8,831 nt of DNA from Actinomycetes bacterium. Lineage in GTDB: Bacteria; Actinomycetota; Acidimicrobiia; Acidimicrobiales; Palsa-688. The notes under the pieces are model-generated. The model saw nothing but the letters and a program-made list of their open reading frames with translations, was not told the origin of the DNA and did no database searches. A program made the translations under genes and the position numbers. Shown here piece after piece: positions 1 to 5,694 of the stretch. Position 1 is the first letter of the stretch; every line of letters starts with the position of its first letter. The DNA lies in assembly GCA_021816565.1 (NCBI GenBank), contig JAKAXN010000178.1, positions 1-8,831 of the forward strand, given 5' to 3'.

Positions 1-1013
1 CGGGCGACCAGGCGGCCGGCGAAGTTGGTGAGCAGGGTCAGGGCCAGGAGCACCAGACCCACCTCCGCCAGCGCGTGGAGGGCCATGCCGGTGGAGTCGG
101 TCAGGGCGCTGTCGAGGAAGGCGGCGATGGTGGCCGACATGGTCGAGAACGGGGCGAAGATGCTGTGGGGGTAGATGTTGAGGGCATCGCCGCTGATCAC
201 CAGCACGGCGATGGTCTCGCCGAGGGCCCGGGCCCAGCCCAGGATCGCCGCGGCCACCAGGCCGGTGCGGATGTAGGGGAGGGTGACGAAGCGGACGGTC
301 TCGGTGCCGGTGAGCCCGAGGGCGTAGGCGCCCTCCTTGGACACGGCCGGCACGGCCCTCACCAGCTCCCTGGTCACCGAGGCCACGATGGGGATGATCA
401 TCACTGCCAGCACGACGGAGGCGGTGAGAAGGCCCTGCCCGGCGCCGGTCGGGCCGTCGAACCAGGGGATCCCGAGGGCGGCGATCCAGCGGTACACGGT
501 GCGCGACAGCAGCGGGCCGAAGGTGTAGACGCCCCACAGCCCGAACACCACGCTGGGGATGCCGGCGAGCAGCTCGAGGAACACCCCGAGGGCGCCCTGC
601 AGGCGCTGGGGCATCTTCTCGACCAGGAGGATGGCCCCCCCGACCGCCACCGGGACGGCCAGGAGCAGGGCGATCAGCGAGGAGACCACCGTTCCGAACA
701 GGAGCGGGAGCACCCCGAAGGTGGCGCCGTGGGCGGCCTTGTAGCCGTTCTTCACCTCAACGCTGCCGTACAGGTTGCCCATGGTGAACTTCTTCGTGGT
801 GAAGAAGTGCGACCCGTTGAACACCACAGCCGGGTAGGCCGACTTGACCATCTCGTAGGCCAGGAACACCAGCGCCGCCGTGGGCAGGAGCGCGGCGACG
901 GCCAGGACGGCCCGCAGGGCCCGGTCCTGGCCGGTGAGTTCCGAGAGGCGCCGGGCGCGGGCCGACAGGACCGATCCTGCCGGCCGGCGCCGCTCTTCGA
1001 CCGCCGCAGTCAT
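1..1013 (-). CDS. pstC: Phosphate ABC transporter permease PstC (3' end cut by window edge)
   Basis: This is one of the two membrane permeases of the high-affinity phosphate importer PstSCAB, in the cytoplasmic membrane. The 337 visible residues are close to the usual PstC length, so only a few are missing. Hydrophobic segments lie near residues 31-53, 102-132, 143-168, 195-215, 252-274 and 312-330, matching the six-helix plan. The PstC/PstA signature GIPSVVFG is at 151-158. The cytoplasmic EAA-type loop that contacts the ATPase is at about 227-250 (EGAYALG, then TLPYIRTG), followed by RALGET at 262-267. The ATG at 1013 is one base after the pstS stop (TGACATG), with no clear Shine-Dalgarno, so translation is probably coupled to pstS. 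pstA, pstB and perhaps phoU are expected to the left; this is inferred. Identification is secure. Confidence 0.95.
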   Translation of the reverse strand, partial: MTAAVEERRRPAGSVLSARARRLSELTGQDRALRAVLAVAALLPTAALVFLAYEMVKSAYPAVVFNGSHFFTTKKFTMGNLYGSVEVKNGYKAAHGATFGVLPLLFGTVVSSLIALLLAVPVAVGGAILLVEKMPQRLQGALGVFLELLAGIPSVVFGLWGVYTFGPLLSRTVYRWIAALGIPWFDGPTGAGQGLLTASVVLAVMIIPIVASVTRELVRAVPAVSKEGAYALGLTGTETVRFVTLPYIRTGLVAAAILGWARALGETIAVLVISGDALNIYPHSIFAPFSTMSATIAAFLDSALTDSTGMALHALAEVGLVLLALTLLTNFAGRLVA

Positions 1014-1014
1014 G

Positions 1015-2169
1015 TCAGCTGATGGAGGCGATGGCCTTCTGGACCTGGGGGATCACGCTCGAGGGCAGGCCCACGAAGTGCTCCTTGGCCAGATAGGTCG
1101 GGGTGCTCCCGCCCGAGGGGTCGATGGCGAAGGACAGGAAGTCGCGCAGGGCCTGGGCGGTGTCGCTGCTGGACTGCTTGTTCTTCACGATGATGTACTC
1201 GAAGTTGACGATCGGGTAGGACTGGGCGCCCGGCTCGTAGATGATCGGGGCGGCCAGGTTGGCCGGGATGCTGGTGGCACCGGCGCTGACGGCGGCGCCC
1301 ACCGTGGAGGCGTCGGCCTGCACGTAGTTGCCGGCCTTGTTCTGCAGCTCGGCCTCGCCGAGACCGGCCGTCTTGGCGGCGTCCTCGGAGCTGATGCCGA
1401 TGTAGGCGATGCATCCGGGCGTGGCCTTGCAGGTCTGCACCATGCCCGGGTTGCCGTTGGCGGTCAGCTCGTTGGACACGGCCGGCCAGGTGACGCTGGT
1501 TCCGAAGGCCGGGCCGTTGTTCCACGCCGAGTTGGTGGCCGACAGGAAGCTGGTGAATATGAAGGTGTCACCCGAGGCGTCCACCCGGCGGACCGGGACG
1601 ATGGTGGTGGCCGGCAGGCTGACCCCGGGGTTGAGGGCAGCGATGGCCGAGTCGTTCCACTTGGTGATCTTGCCCTGGTAGATCTGGGCGATGACGTCGC
1701 CGGTCAGCTTCAGGTTGCTGACGCCGGGGAGGTTGTAGTTGACCGCCTGGGAGGAGATGGCGATCGGGATGTTGAGCAGGCCGGGGTTGCTGGAGGCCTG
1801 CGAGCTGCTCAGGTATGCGTCGGAGCCGCCGAGCTGGGTGGTGCCGGCGATGGCGTCGCTGATGCCCTTGCCCGAGCCGCCACCCGAGGGGGCCAGCGTC
1901 ACGTTGGAGTACTGCGAGTGCAGCGGGTCCACCAGCTCCTGCAGGAAGGGGTAGAGGAGGGTGGAGCCCGACTCGTTGAGGGTGACGGCCGAGGCCGGGT
2001 TGCCCAGGTTCATGTTGGCGCTGCCCCCGGCCGAGCTCCCGGTGGAGGGCGCGGCGGTGGTGGCGCTGCCGCTCGAGGACACCGTGGTGGGCGTGCTGGT
2101 CTTCGAGGAGGAGCCGCAGGCGGCTGCGGCGATGGGGACGACGAGTACCAGCGGGATGAGGCGCTTCAA
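1015..2169 (-). CDS. pstS: Phosphate-binding lipoprotein PstS, TTG start
   Basis: This is the extracytoplasmic, lipid-anchored phosphate receptor (384 aa) that feeds the PstC/PstA channel. A charged N-terminus and hydrophobic stretch end in a lipobox AAAC with Cys18 as the expected lipidation site. A Ser/Thr/Gly-rich tether covers about 19-55. Phosphate-binding elements follow in family order: ESGSTLLYPF at 66-75, SGGGSGKGI at 95-103, GGSDAYLS at 114-121 with Asp117, and RRVDASGDTFIFT at 194-206. In the last loop the usual SGT reads SGD (Asp201), a variant I recall in other bacteria. Cys247 and Cys253 could form a disulfide. The start codon is TTG (2169-2167). It is supported by an AAAGGGA ribosome-binding site 6 nt upstream and by the immediate signal peptide. 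It is the first gene of the operon with pstC, downstream of a PHO box, and is likely induced under phosphate limitation. Confidence 0.96.
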   Translation of the reverse strand: MKRLIPLVLVVPIAAAACGSSSKTSTPTTVSSSGSATTAAPSTGSSAGGSANMNLGNPASAVTLNESGSTLLYPFLQELVDPLHSQYSNVTLAPSGGGSGKGISDAIAGTTQLGGSDAYLSSSQASSNPGLLNIPIAISSQAVNYNLPGVSNLKLTGDVIAQIYQGKITKWNDSAIAALNPGVSLPATTIVPVRRVDASGDTFIFTSFLSATNSAWNNGPAFGTSVTWPAVSNELTANGNPGMVQTCKATPGCIAYIGISSEDAAKTAGLGEAELQNKAGNYVQADASTVGAAVSAGATSIPANLAAPIIYEPGAQSYPIVNFEYIIVKNKQSSSDTAQALRDFLSFAIDPSGGSTPTYLAKEHFVGLPSSVIPQVQKAIASIS

Positions 2170-2175
2170 GGAATT

Positions 2176-2182
2176 TCCCTTT
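2176..2182 (-). promoter_or_regulatory. Ribosome-binding site of pstS
   Basis: On the minus strand AAAGGGA lies 6 nt before the TTG codon at 2169-2167. This well-placed Shine-Dalgarno is the main reason for accepting a TTG start. Confidence 0.7.
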
Positions 2183-2203
2183 CTGTAGGTCGTGGGCTGT
2201 TGG

Positions 2204-2244
2204 GGGGTTCCGCCTGGCGCGAACCCCGGTGCGCCGTTCGCACC
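2204..2244 (-). other. Two abutting hairpins in the pstS 5' leader
   Basis: The leader between the predicted pstS promoter and its start codon can form two hairpins with no unpaired base between them. The first, read 5'->3' on the minus strand, pairs GGTGCG (2244-2239) with CGCACC (2233-2228) around a 5-base loop. The second pairs GGGGTTC (2227-2221) with GAACCCC (2210-2204) around a 10-base loop. Both stems are perfect. They end about 20 bases before the ribosome-binding site and do not mask it. There is no U-run, so this is not a classical terminator. A role in mRNA stability, attenuation or protein binding is possible but unproven, and short stems arise easily in GC-rich DNA. Confidence 0.4.
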
Positions 2245-2279
2245 CGTCCAGGACCACGGTTTGTTGCTTCGATGCGGTC

Positions 2280-2285
2280 ACCCTA
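2280..2285 (-). promoter_or_regulatory. Predicted -10 box of the pstS promoter
   Basis: TAGGGT on the minus strand fits the actinobacterial TANNNT -10 pattern. It begins 10 bases after the GTTCAC core of the last PHO unit (2301-2296), like the geometry of PhoB/PhoP-activated promoters whose box replaces the -35. It predicts a start near 2273 and a leader of about 100 nt before the TTG codon. Confidence 0.55.
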
Positions 2286-2290
2286 GGGAG

Positions 2291-2334
2291 GTCGGGTGAA
2301 CTGGCCTCCACCGGAAAGTGAACGGAACCTGAAC
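2291..2334 (-). promoter_or_regulatory. PHO box: four contiguous 11-bp direct repeat units upstream of pstS
   Basis: Read on the pstS strand, four 11-base units follow with no gap: GTTCAGGTTCC (2334-2324), GTTCACTTTCC (2323-2313), GGTGGAGGCCA (2312-2302) and GTTCACCCGAC (2301-2291). Units 1, 2 and 4 begin GTTCA, matching the 11-bp direct-repeat units bound by PhoP in Streptomyces and resembling repeats described for phosphate regulators of the PhoB/RegX3 family. Unit 3 is degenerate. A -10 box follows and pstS is the first gene. The likely binder is the RegX3-like regulator encoded at 3490-4203, whose operon diverges from the same gap. The repeat periodicity is seen directly; the identity of the binding protein is inferred. 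Confidence 0.82.
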
Positions 2335-2395
2335 AGTCCGCGAAACCATTCCCGCAACCGGATCGGGAAGCGGCCGCGCCGGGTCGGGACGCGCC

Positions 2396-2401
2396 TAGCC
2401 T
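2396..2401 (+). promoter_or_regulatory. Possible -10 box for a near-leaderless kinase transcript
   Basis: TAGCCT fits TANNNT and ends 10 bases before the kinase ATG at 2412. A start 7-8 bases downstream would leave only 2-4 nt of leader, and no Shine-Dalgarno precedes the ATG. No recognisable -35 is present at 2373-2378, so this rests on one hexamer and its spacing. Confidence 0.35.
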
Positions 2402-2411
2402 CAGACCAGAT

Positions 2412-3503
2412 ATGAACACCTGGTTCGGTCGTCGGGCCGTCACGGAAGCCGAGCCGCCGCCGGAGGGATCGCCTCCCGCGGAGCCTTCGCCGGCGGAGAT
2501 CCACGCCCGGCGGGTCGAGGCCGCCCTCGACGGCATCGGGGAGGGGATAGTCATATGCGACGGTCGGGCCGAGACGGTGTTCCGCAACGCCGCCGCCGAC
2601 CGGCTGGTCGCCCCCCGTCCCAGCGAGGCCCTGGTCGTCCAGGCCGTCTCGGAGGCCATCGACGAGGCCCTGGCCGGGGGCCGGCCGCAGCGGCGCCTGG
2701 ACCTCATCTCACCGACCCGGCGCAGCCTCTCCATCCGGGCCTTCCCGATGGACGGTGTGGACGGGGCGGTGGCGGTGGTCGAGGACGTCTCCGAGCGGCT
2801 GCGTCTGGAGGCGGTGCGCCGGGACTTCGTGGCCAACGTGAGCCACGAGCTGAAGACGCCCATCGGCGCCCTGACCCTGCTGGCGGAGACCCTCGACGGC
2901 GAGTCGGATCCCCAGGTCCTGGCCCGGCTGGCCCGGCGCATGGGCGGCGAGGCCGAGCGGCTGGGTCGGATCATCGACGACCTGCTCGACCTGTCACGCA
3001 TCGAGGCCAACGAGACCCCCCAGGCCACGCTGGTGCCCGTCGGGGAGGTCGTGGTGGAGGCGGTCCAGTCCCTGCGCCCCGTGGCCGCCGGCCTCGAGGT
3101 CAGCCTGCGGGTGGGCGAGGTCCCCCCCGGCCTGGTGGTGGCCGGCGACCGGCGGGACCTCATGTCGGCCGTGGCCAACCTGGTGGACAACGCCATCAAG
3201 TACTCCGAGGCGGGCGGTGTGGTGGAGGTGGCGGTCGAGCGCCACGGTTCGGAGATAGCGGTGACGGTGGCCGATCAGGGGGTGGGCATCCCGGCCCGGG
3301 ACATGGAGCGCATCTTCGAGCGCTTCTACCGGGTGGACCGGGCCCGCTCCCGGGCCACCGGCGGGACCGGCCTGGGCCTGTCCATCGTCCGCCACGTGGC
3401 CGCCAACCACGGCGGCCGGGTCCGGGTGGAGTCGGTGGAAGGGGCGGGCAGCACATTCACTCTCGAACTGCCGGCTGCAGGAGCTGCACATGGTCATGAC
3501 TGA
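2412..3503 (+). CDS. senX3: SenX3-like sensor histidine kinase without membrane segments
   Basis: This is a 363-aa sensor kinase of the SenX3/PhoR type, expected to control its partner regulator in response to phosphate supply. Residues 11-28 are Pro/Glu-rich, a PAS-like domain covers about 32-128, and the dimerisation/phosphotransfer domain follows with the H-box NVSHELKTP at 142-150 (His145). The ATP-binding domain has the N-box NLVDNAIKYS at 256-265, G1 DQGVGIP at 288-294, F-box FERFYR at 302-307 and G2 GTGLGL at 318-323. EAVRRDFVANVSHELKTP and RSRATGG closely match what I recall of mycobacterial SenX3. Unlike SenX3 there is no hydrophobic N-terminal helix. The frame is open upstream only to a stop at 2319-2321, with no ATG, GTG or TTG, so no earlier start could add one. 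The kinase is therefore probably cytosolic. Its last 14 bases overlap the regulator gene. The family is certain; the symbol rests on similarity and context. Confidence 0.92.
   Translation: MNTWFGRRAVTEAEPPPEGSPPAEPSPAEIHARRVEAALDGIGEGIVICDGRAETVFRNAAADRLVAPRPSEALVVQAVSEAIDEALAGGRPQRRLDLISPTRRSLSIRAFPMDGVDGAVAVVEDVSERLRLEAVRRDFVANVSHELKTPIGALTLLAETLDGESDPQVLARLARRMGGEAERLGRIIDDLLDLSRIEANETPQATLVPVGEVVVEAVQSLRPVAAGLEVSLRVGEVPPGLVVAGDRRDLMSAVANLVDNAIKYSEAGGVVEVAVERHGSEIAVTVADQGVGIPARDMERIFERFYRVDRARSRATGGTGLGLSIVRHVAANHGGRVRVESVEGAGSTFTLELPAAGAAHGHD
3479..3483 (+). promoter_or_regulatory. Ribosome-binding site of the response regulator gene
   Basis: AGGAG lies inside the end of the kinase gene, 6 nt before the ATG at 3490. 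This spacing favours 3490 over the in-frame ATG at 3496 and indicates translational coupling to the kinase. Confidence 0.7.
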
Positions 3504-4203
3504 CACCATCTCGGTGCTGGTGATCGAGGACGAGGAGTCCTTCATCGAGGCGCTGGTGATCGGCCTGAAGCGGGAGGGGTTCCTCGTCAACGTGGCCCGC
3601 GACGGCGTCGAGGGGCTGGAGATGTTCGACCGGGTGCGGCCCGACCTCATCCTCCTGGACCTGTGGCTGCCCAAGAAGTCCGGCATCGACGTGTGCCGGG
3701 AGCTGCGGTCCCACAGCCGGGTGCCGATCATCATGGTCACGGCCAAGAGCAGCGAGATCGACACGGTGGTCGGCCTCGAGGTGGGAGCCGACGACTACGT
3801 GACCAAGCCGTTCCGGCTGCGGGAGCTGGTCGCCCGGATGAGGGCGGTTATGCGCCGGGTCGGCGAGGGCCGGCCCGAGCAGGACGCCGCATTCGACCGC
3901 CTGGAGATCGACGGCCTGTCGCTCGACCCGGAACGCCACGAGGTGCACCTCCGGGGCGAGCTGGTGCCGCTGCCGCTCAAGGAATTCGAGCTCCTGGAGC
4001 TCCTCATGGCCAACGCCGGACGGGTGCTCACCCGCGAGACCCTGATCGACCGCATCTGGGGGCCCAACTACGTGGGGGACACCAAGACCCTCGATGTGCA
4101 CATAAAGCGGCTGCGGGCCAAGGTGGAGGAGGATCCGGCCAAGCCGGTGCGCATCACCACCGTCAGGGGCTTGGGCTACAAGTTCGAGGCGCCCCGGGGC
4201 TAG
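3490..4203 (+). CDS. regX3: RegX3-like response regulator (OmpR/PhoB family)
   Basis: This 237-aa transcription factor is the partner of the kinase just upstream. The receiver domain (about 7-122) has the acidic pocket Glu13-Asp14, the phosphoacceptor Asp57 in LILLDLWLP, Thr84 in MVTAK and Lys106 in VTKPF. A winged-helix DNA-binding domain spans about 135-233: LPLKEFELLELL at 161-172, the recognition-helix region TKTLDVHIKRLRAK at 198-211, and the wing TTVRGLGYKF at 223-232. YVGDTKTLDVH and SEIDTVVGLEVGADDYVTKP closely match what I recall of mycobacterial RegX3. Its ATG lies within the kinase gene (14-base overlap). The neighbouring pst operon and PHO box make phosphate-starvation control its likely job. 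Its stop shares the tetranucleotide CTAG with the stop of the convergent gene downstream, leaving no room for a terminator between them. Confidence 0.94.
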   Translation: MVMTDTISVLVIEDEESFIEALVIGLKREGFLVNVARDGVEGLEMFDRVRPDLILLDLWLPKKSGIDVCRELRSHSRVPIIMVTAKSSEIDTVVGLEVGADDYVTKPFRLRELVARMRAVMRRVGEGRPEQDAAFDRLEIDGLSLDPERHEVHLRGELVPLPLKEFELLELLMANAGRVLTRETLIDRIWGPNYVGDTKTLDVHIKRLRAKVEEDPAKPVRITTVRGLGYKFEAPRG

Positions 4204-4649
4204 GGATGGTGGGCCTTCCAGGCCTGCATCCACGCCCCGACCATCTGGGCGAACTCGTTGGGGTTGTACACGTCCTCTTCCTCGCAGAAGAGGCCGTCGC
4301 CGCCGTACACCAGCCGGGTCCAGTTGGCCGCCTCGTAGCGCCTGCCGTCCCCCGGGTCCTCCATCACGTTGGCCACCTCGCCGACCACCCAGCCCCGCTC
4401 GGCGTCGATGAGGTACCAGTTCCACGGGAACGAGGTCATGTGGTCGACCGGCCAGGTGGTCATGGCCGGCACCACCCATTCCCGAACCTCCTCCCGGCCC
4501 CGGAACACGCCGTAGTGGTGCTCGATGTAGCGCACGTCCTCGGTGAAGCAGCCGACGAAGAGGTCCCAGTTGCCGGTGCGGCCCGCTTCTCCCGCCGCCT
4601 CCCGGTAGTGATCGAAGGCGGAAAGGATCTCTGATTCGCTGTACCCCAC
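4200..4649 (-). CDS. SnoaL/NTF2-like fold protein of unknown function, GTG start
   Basis: A 149-aa protein resembling actinobacterial nuclear-transport-factor-2/SnoaL-like proteins, a small alpha+beta-cone fold used by cyclases, isomerases, dehydratases and ligand binders. The typical start is an amphipathic helix (SEILSAFDHYREAAGEA, about 6-22), then GNWDLFVGCFTEDVRY at 26-41, YGVFRGREEVREW at 46-58 and a C-terminal sheet with ERGWVVGEV and EEEDVYNP. No signal peptide or membrane segment is visible and no substrate can be assigned. The frame extends to a TTG at 4742 with an ATG at 4685, but both lie inside or against the divergent gene. The GTG at 4649 is preferred because GYSESEI begins the conserved part and a -10 box TATGGT sits 6 nt before it, suggesting a leaderless transcript. 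It may act with the divergent oxidoreductase; that is inferred from position only. Confidence 0.8.
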   Translation of the reverse strand: MGYSESEILSAFDHYREAAGEAGRTGNWDLFVGCFTEDVRYIEHHYGVFRGREEVREWVVPAMTTWPVDHMTSFPWNWYLIDAERGWVVGEVANVMEDPGDGRRYEAANWTRLVYGGDGLFCEEEDVYNPNEFAQMVGAWMQAWKAHHP

Positions 4650-4683
4650 AGCCAGACCATACAGGGCGGTTATTGTGCGGGAC
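4650..4683. promoter_or_regulatory. Compact divergent promoter with two back-to-back -10 boxes
   Basis: This 34-bp gap separates the divergent SnoaL-like and oxidoreductase genes. On the minus strand TATGGT (4661-4656) lies 6 nt before the GTG at 4649. On the plus strand TATTGT (4671-4676) lies 7 nt before the ATG at 4684. Both fit TANNNT and place the transcription start on or next to the start codon, so both mRNAs are probably leaderless. Neither gene has a Shine-Dalgarno. The two boxes are 9 bp apart, so polymerase could hardly occupy both at once. No convincing -35 is visible for either. Confidence 0.5.
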
Positions 4684-5694
4684 ATGCTCGTCGACGGGGG
4701 TATCGGAAGTGACCTGCGCGCTGCCGCTTCCTCGGCCCGCAAGGCCGAGGAAGCCGGCTACGACGCCATATGGTCGGCGGAGACCGGGCACGACCCGCTC
4801 ATGCCGCTGCTGCTCGCAGCGGAGCACACCGAGCGGATCACCCTCGGCACCGCCATAGTCGTGGCCTTCGGTCGCAGCCCGATGACCCTGGCCAACCAGG
4901 GCTGGGACCTCAACGCCTACTCCGGGGGCCGGCTGATCCTGGGGCTCGGCTCCCAGATCAAGCCCCACATCGAGAGGCGGTACTCCATGCCGTGGTCGCA
5001 TCCGGCGCCGCGCATGCGCGAGTTCATCTCCGCCATGCGGGCCATCTGGGACTGCTGGCAGAACGGCACCAAGCTGGACTTCCGGGGCGAGTTCTACACC
5101 CACACGCTCATGACCCCCTTCTTCCATCCGGGCCCGTCCGAGTTCGGCGCCCCCAAGGTCTTCCTGGCCGCGGTGGGGGAGGGCATGACCAGGGTGGCGG
5201 CGGAGGTCGCCGACGGTCTGCTGGTACACGGATTCACCACCGAGCGGTACCTCCGGGAGGTCACCGTTCCCACCGTGGAGTCGGTGCTGGTGGCCAACGG
5301 CCGGTCCCTCGCCGACTTCCAATTCTCCTACCCGGCTTTCGTCGTCACCGGTGACAGCGAGAAGGAGATGGACGAGGCCGAGCGCGGTACCCGGAAGCAG
5401 ATCGCCTTCTACGCCTCCACCCCGGCCTACCGCCCGGTGCTCGAACTCCACGGCTGGGGGGACCTCCAGCCGCAGATGAACGCGCTGTCCAAGCAGGGCC
5501 AGTGGGACGAGATGGGCGCCCTCATCACCGACGAGATCCTCGACGCCTTCGCCGTGCGGGGCGCCCCCGAGGAGGTGCCGACCCTGCTCCACCAGCGCTT
5601 CGGCGACATCGTGGACCGGATCAGCCTCTACATGCCCTACGACGACCAGGGGGTGGCACCTCGCATCCTGGCCGGTCTGCGCGACCTGCACTGA
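4684..5694 (+). CDS. LLM-class F420-dependent oxidoreductase (MSMEG_2256-like)
   Basis: This is a 336-aa luciferase-like monooxygenase-superfamily protein, probably a cytosolic TIM-barrel enzyme that uses coenzyme F420 rather than FMN. It resembles the family called MSMEG_2256 (TIGR03617). Landmarks are an N-terminal DGGIGSDL at 4-11, GYDAIWSAETGHDP at 25-38, the SGGRLILGLGSQIKPHIE stretch at 80-97, YSMPWSHPAPRMREF at 100-114, and VADGLLVHGFTTERYLREV at 175-193. The length is normal. The substrate is unknown; family members act on varied ketones, alcohols and xenobiotics. A GTG at 4675 could add three residues, but ATG 4684 is preferred because DGGIG is usually very near the start and a -10 box ends 7 nt before it. 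It is followed immediately, perhaps with a CTGA overlap, by a hydratase-like gene that may act in the same pathway. F420 use is inferred from family resemblance. Confidence 0.88.
   Translation: MLVDGGIGSDLRAAASSARKAEEAGYDAIWSAETGHDPLMPLLLAAEHTERITLGTAIVVAFGRSPMTLANQGWDLNAYSGGRLILGLGSQIKPHIERRYSMPWSHPAPRMREFISAMRAIWDCWQNGTKLDFRGEFYTHTLMTPFFHPGPSEFGAPKVFLAAVGEGMTRVAAEVADGLLVHGFTTERYLREVTVPTVESVLVANGRSLADFQFSYPAFVVTGDSEKEMDEAERGTRKQIAFYASTPAYRPVLELHGWGDLQPQMNALSKQGQWDEMGALITDEILDAFAVRGAPEEVPTLLHQRFGDIVDRISLYMPYDDQGVAPRILAGLRDLH

Noticed and set aside
75..1022. A 315-codon plus-strand frame opposite pstC
   Set aside because: The minus strand encodes PstC with six hydrophobic segments; the plus frame is Gly/His/Glu-rich shadow sequence.
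880..2286. A 468-codon plus-strand frame opposite pstS
   Set aside because: It is the mirror of pstS codons (Gly/Val/Arg/Asp-rich), while the minus strand encodes a clear PstS with signal peptide and ligand motifs.
1568..3199. A 543-codon minus-strand frame crossing the kinase gene, the intergenic gap and pstS
   Set aside because: It crosses two real genes and the PHO box, and shows Arg/Ser-rich low-complexity sequence without domains.
4650..4742. Extension of the SnoaL-like gene to ATG 4685 or TTG 4742
   Set aside because: It would run into or through the start of the divergent oxidoreductase and over both -10 boxes, and the added residues do not look conserved.
5502..5690. Upstream extension of the hydratase frame to ATG 5502
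   Set aside because: The added residues are Arg/Pro/Gly shadow of the oxidoreductase gene, which is clearly coding in another frame to its stop at 5692-5694.
3457..5691. A 744-codon open frame on the minus strand
   Set aside because: It runs antisense to the regulator and oxidoreductase genes, is rich in His, Gly, Val and Arg as expected from complementing GC-rich codons, and has no recognisable domain.
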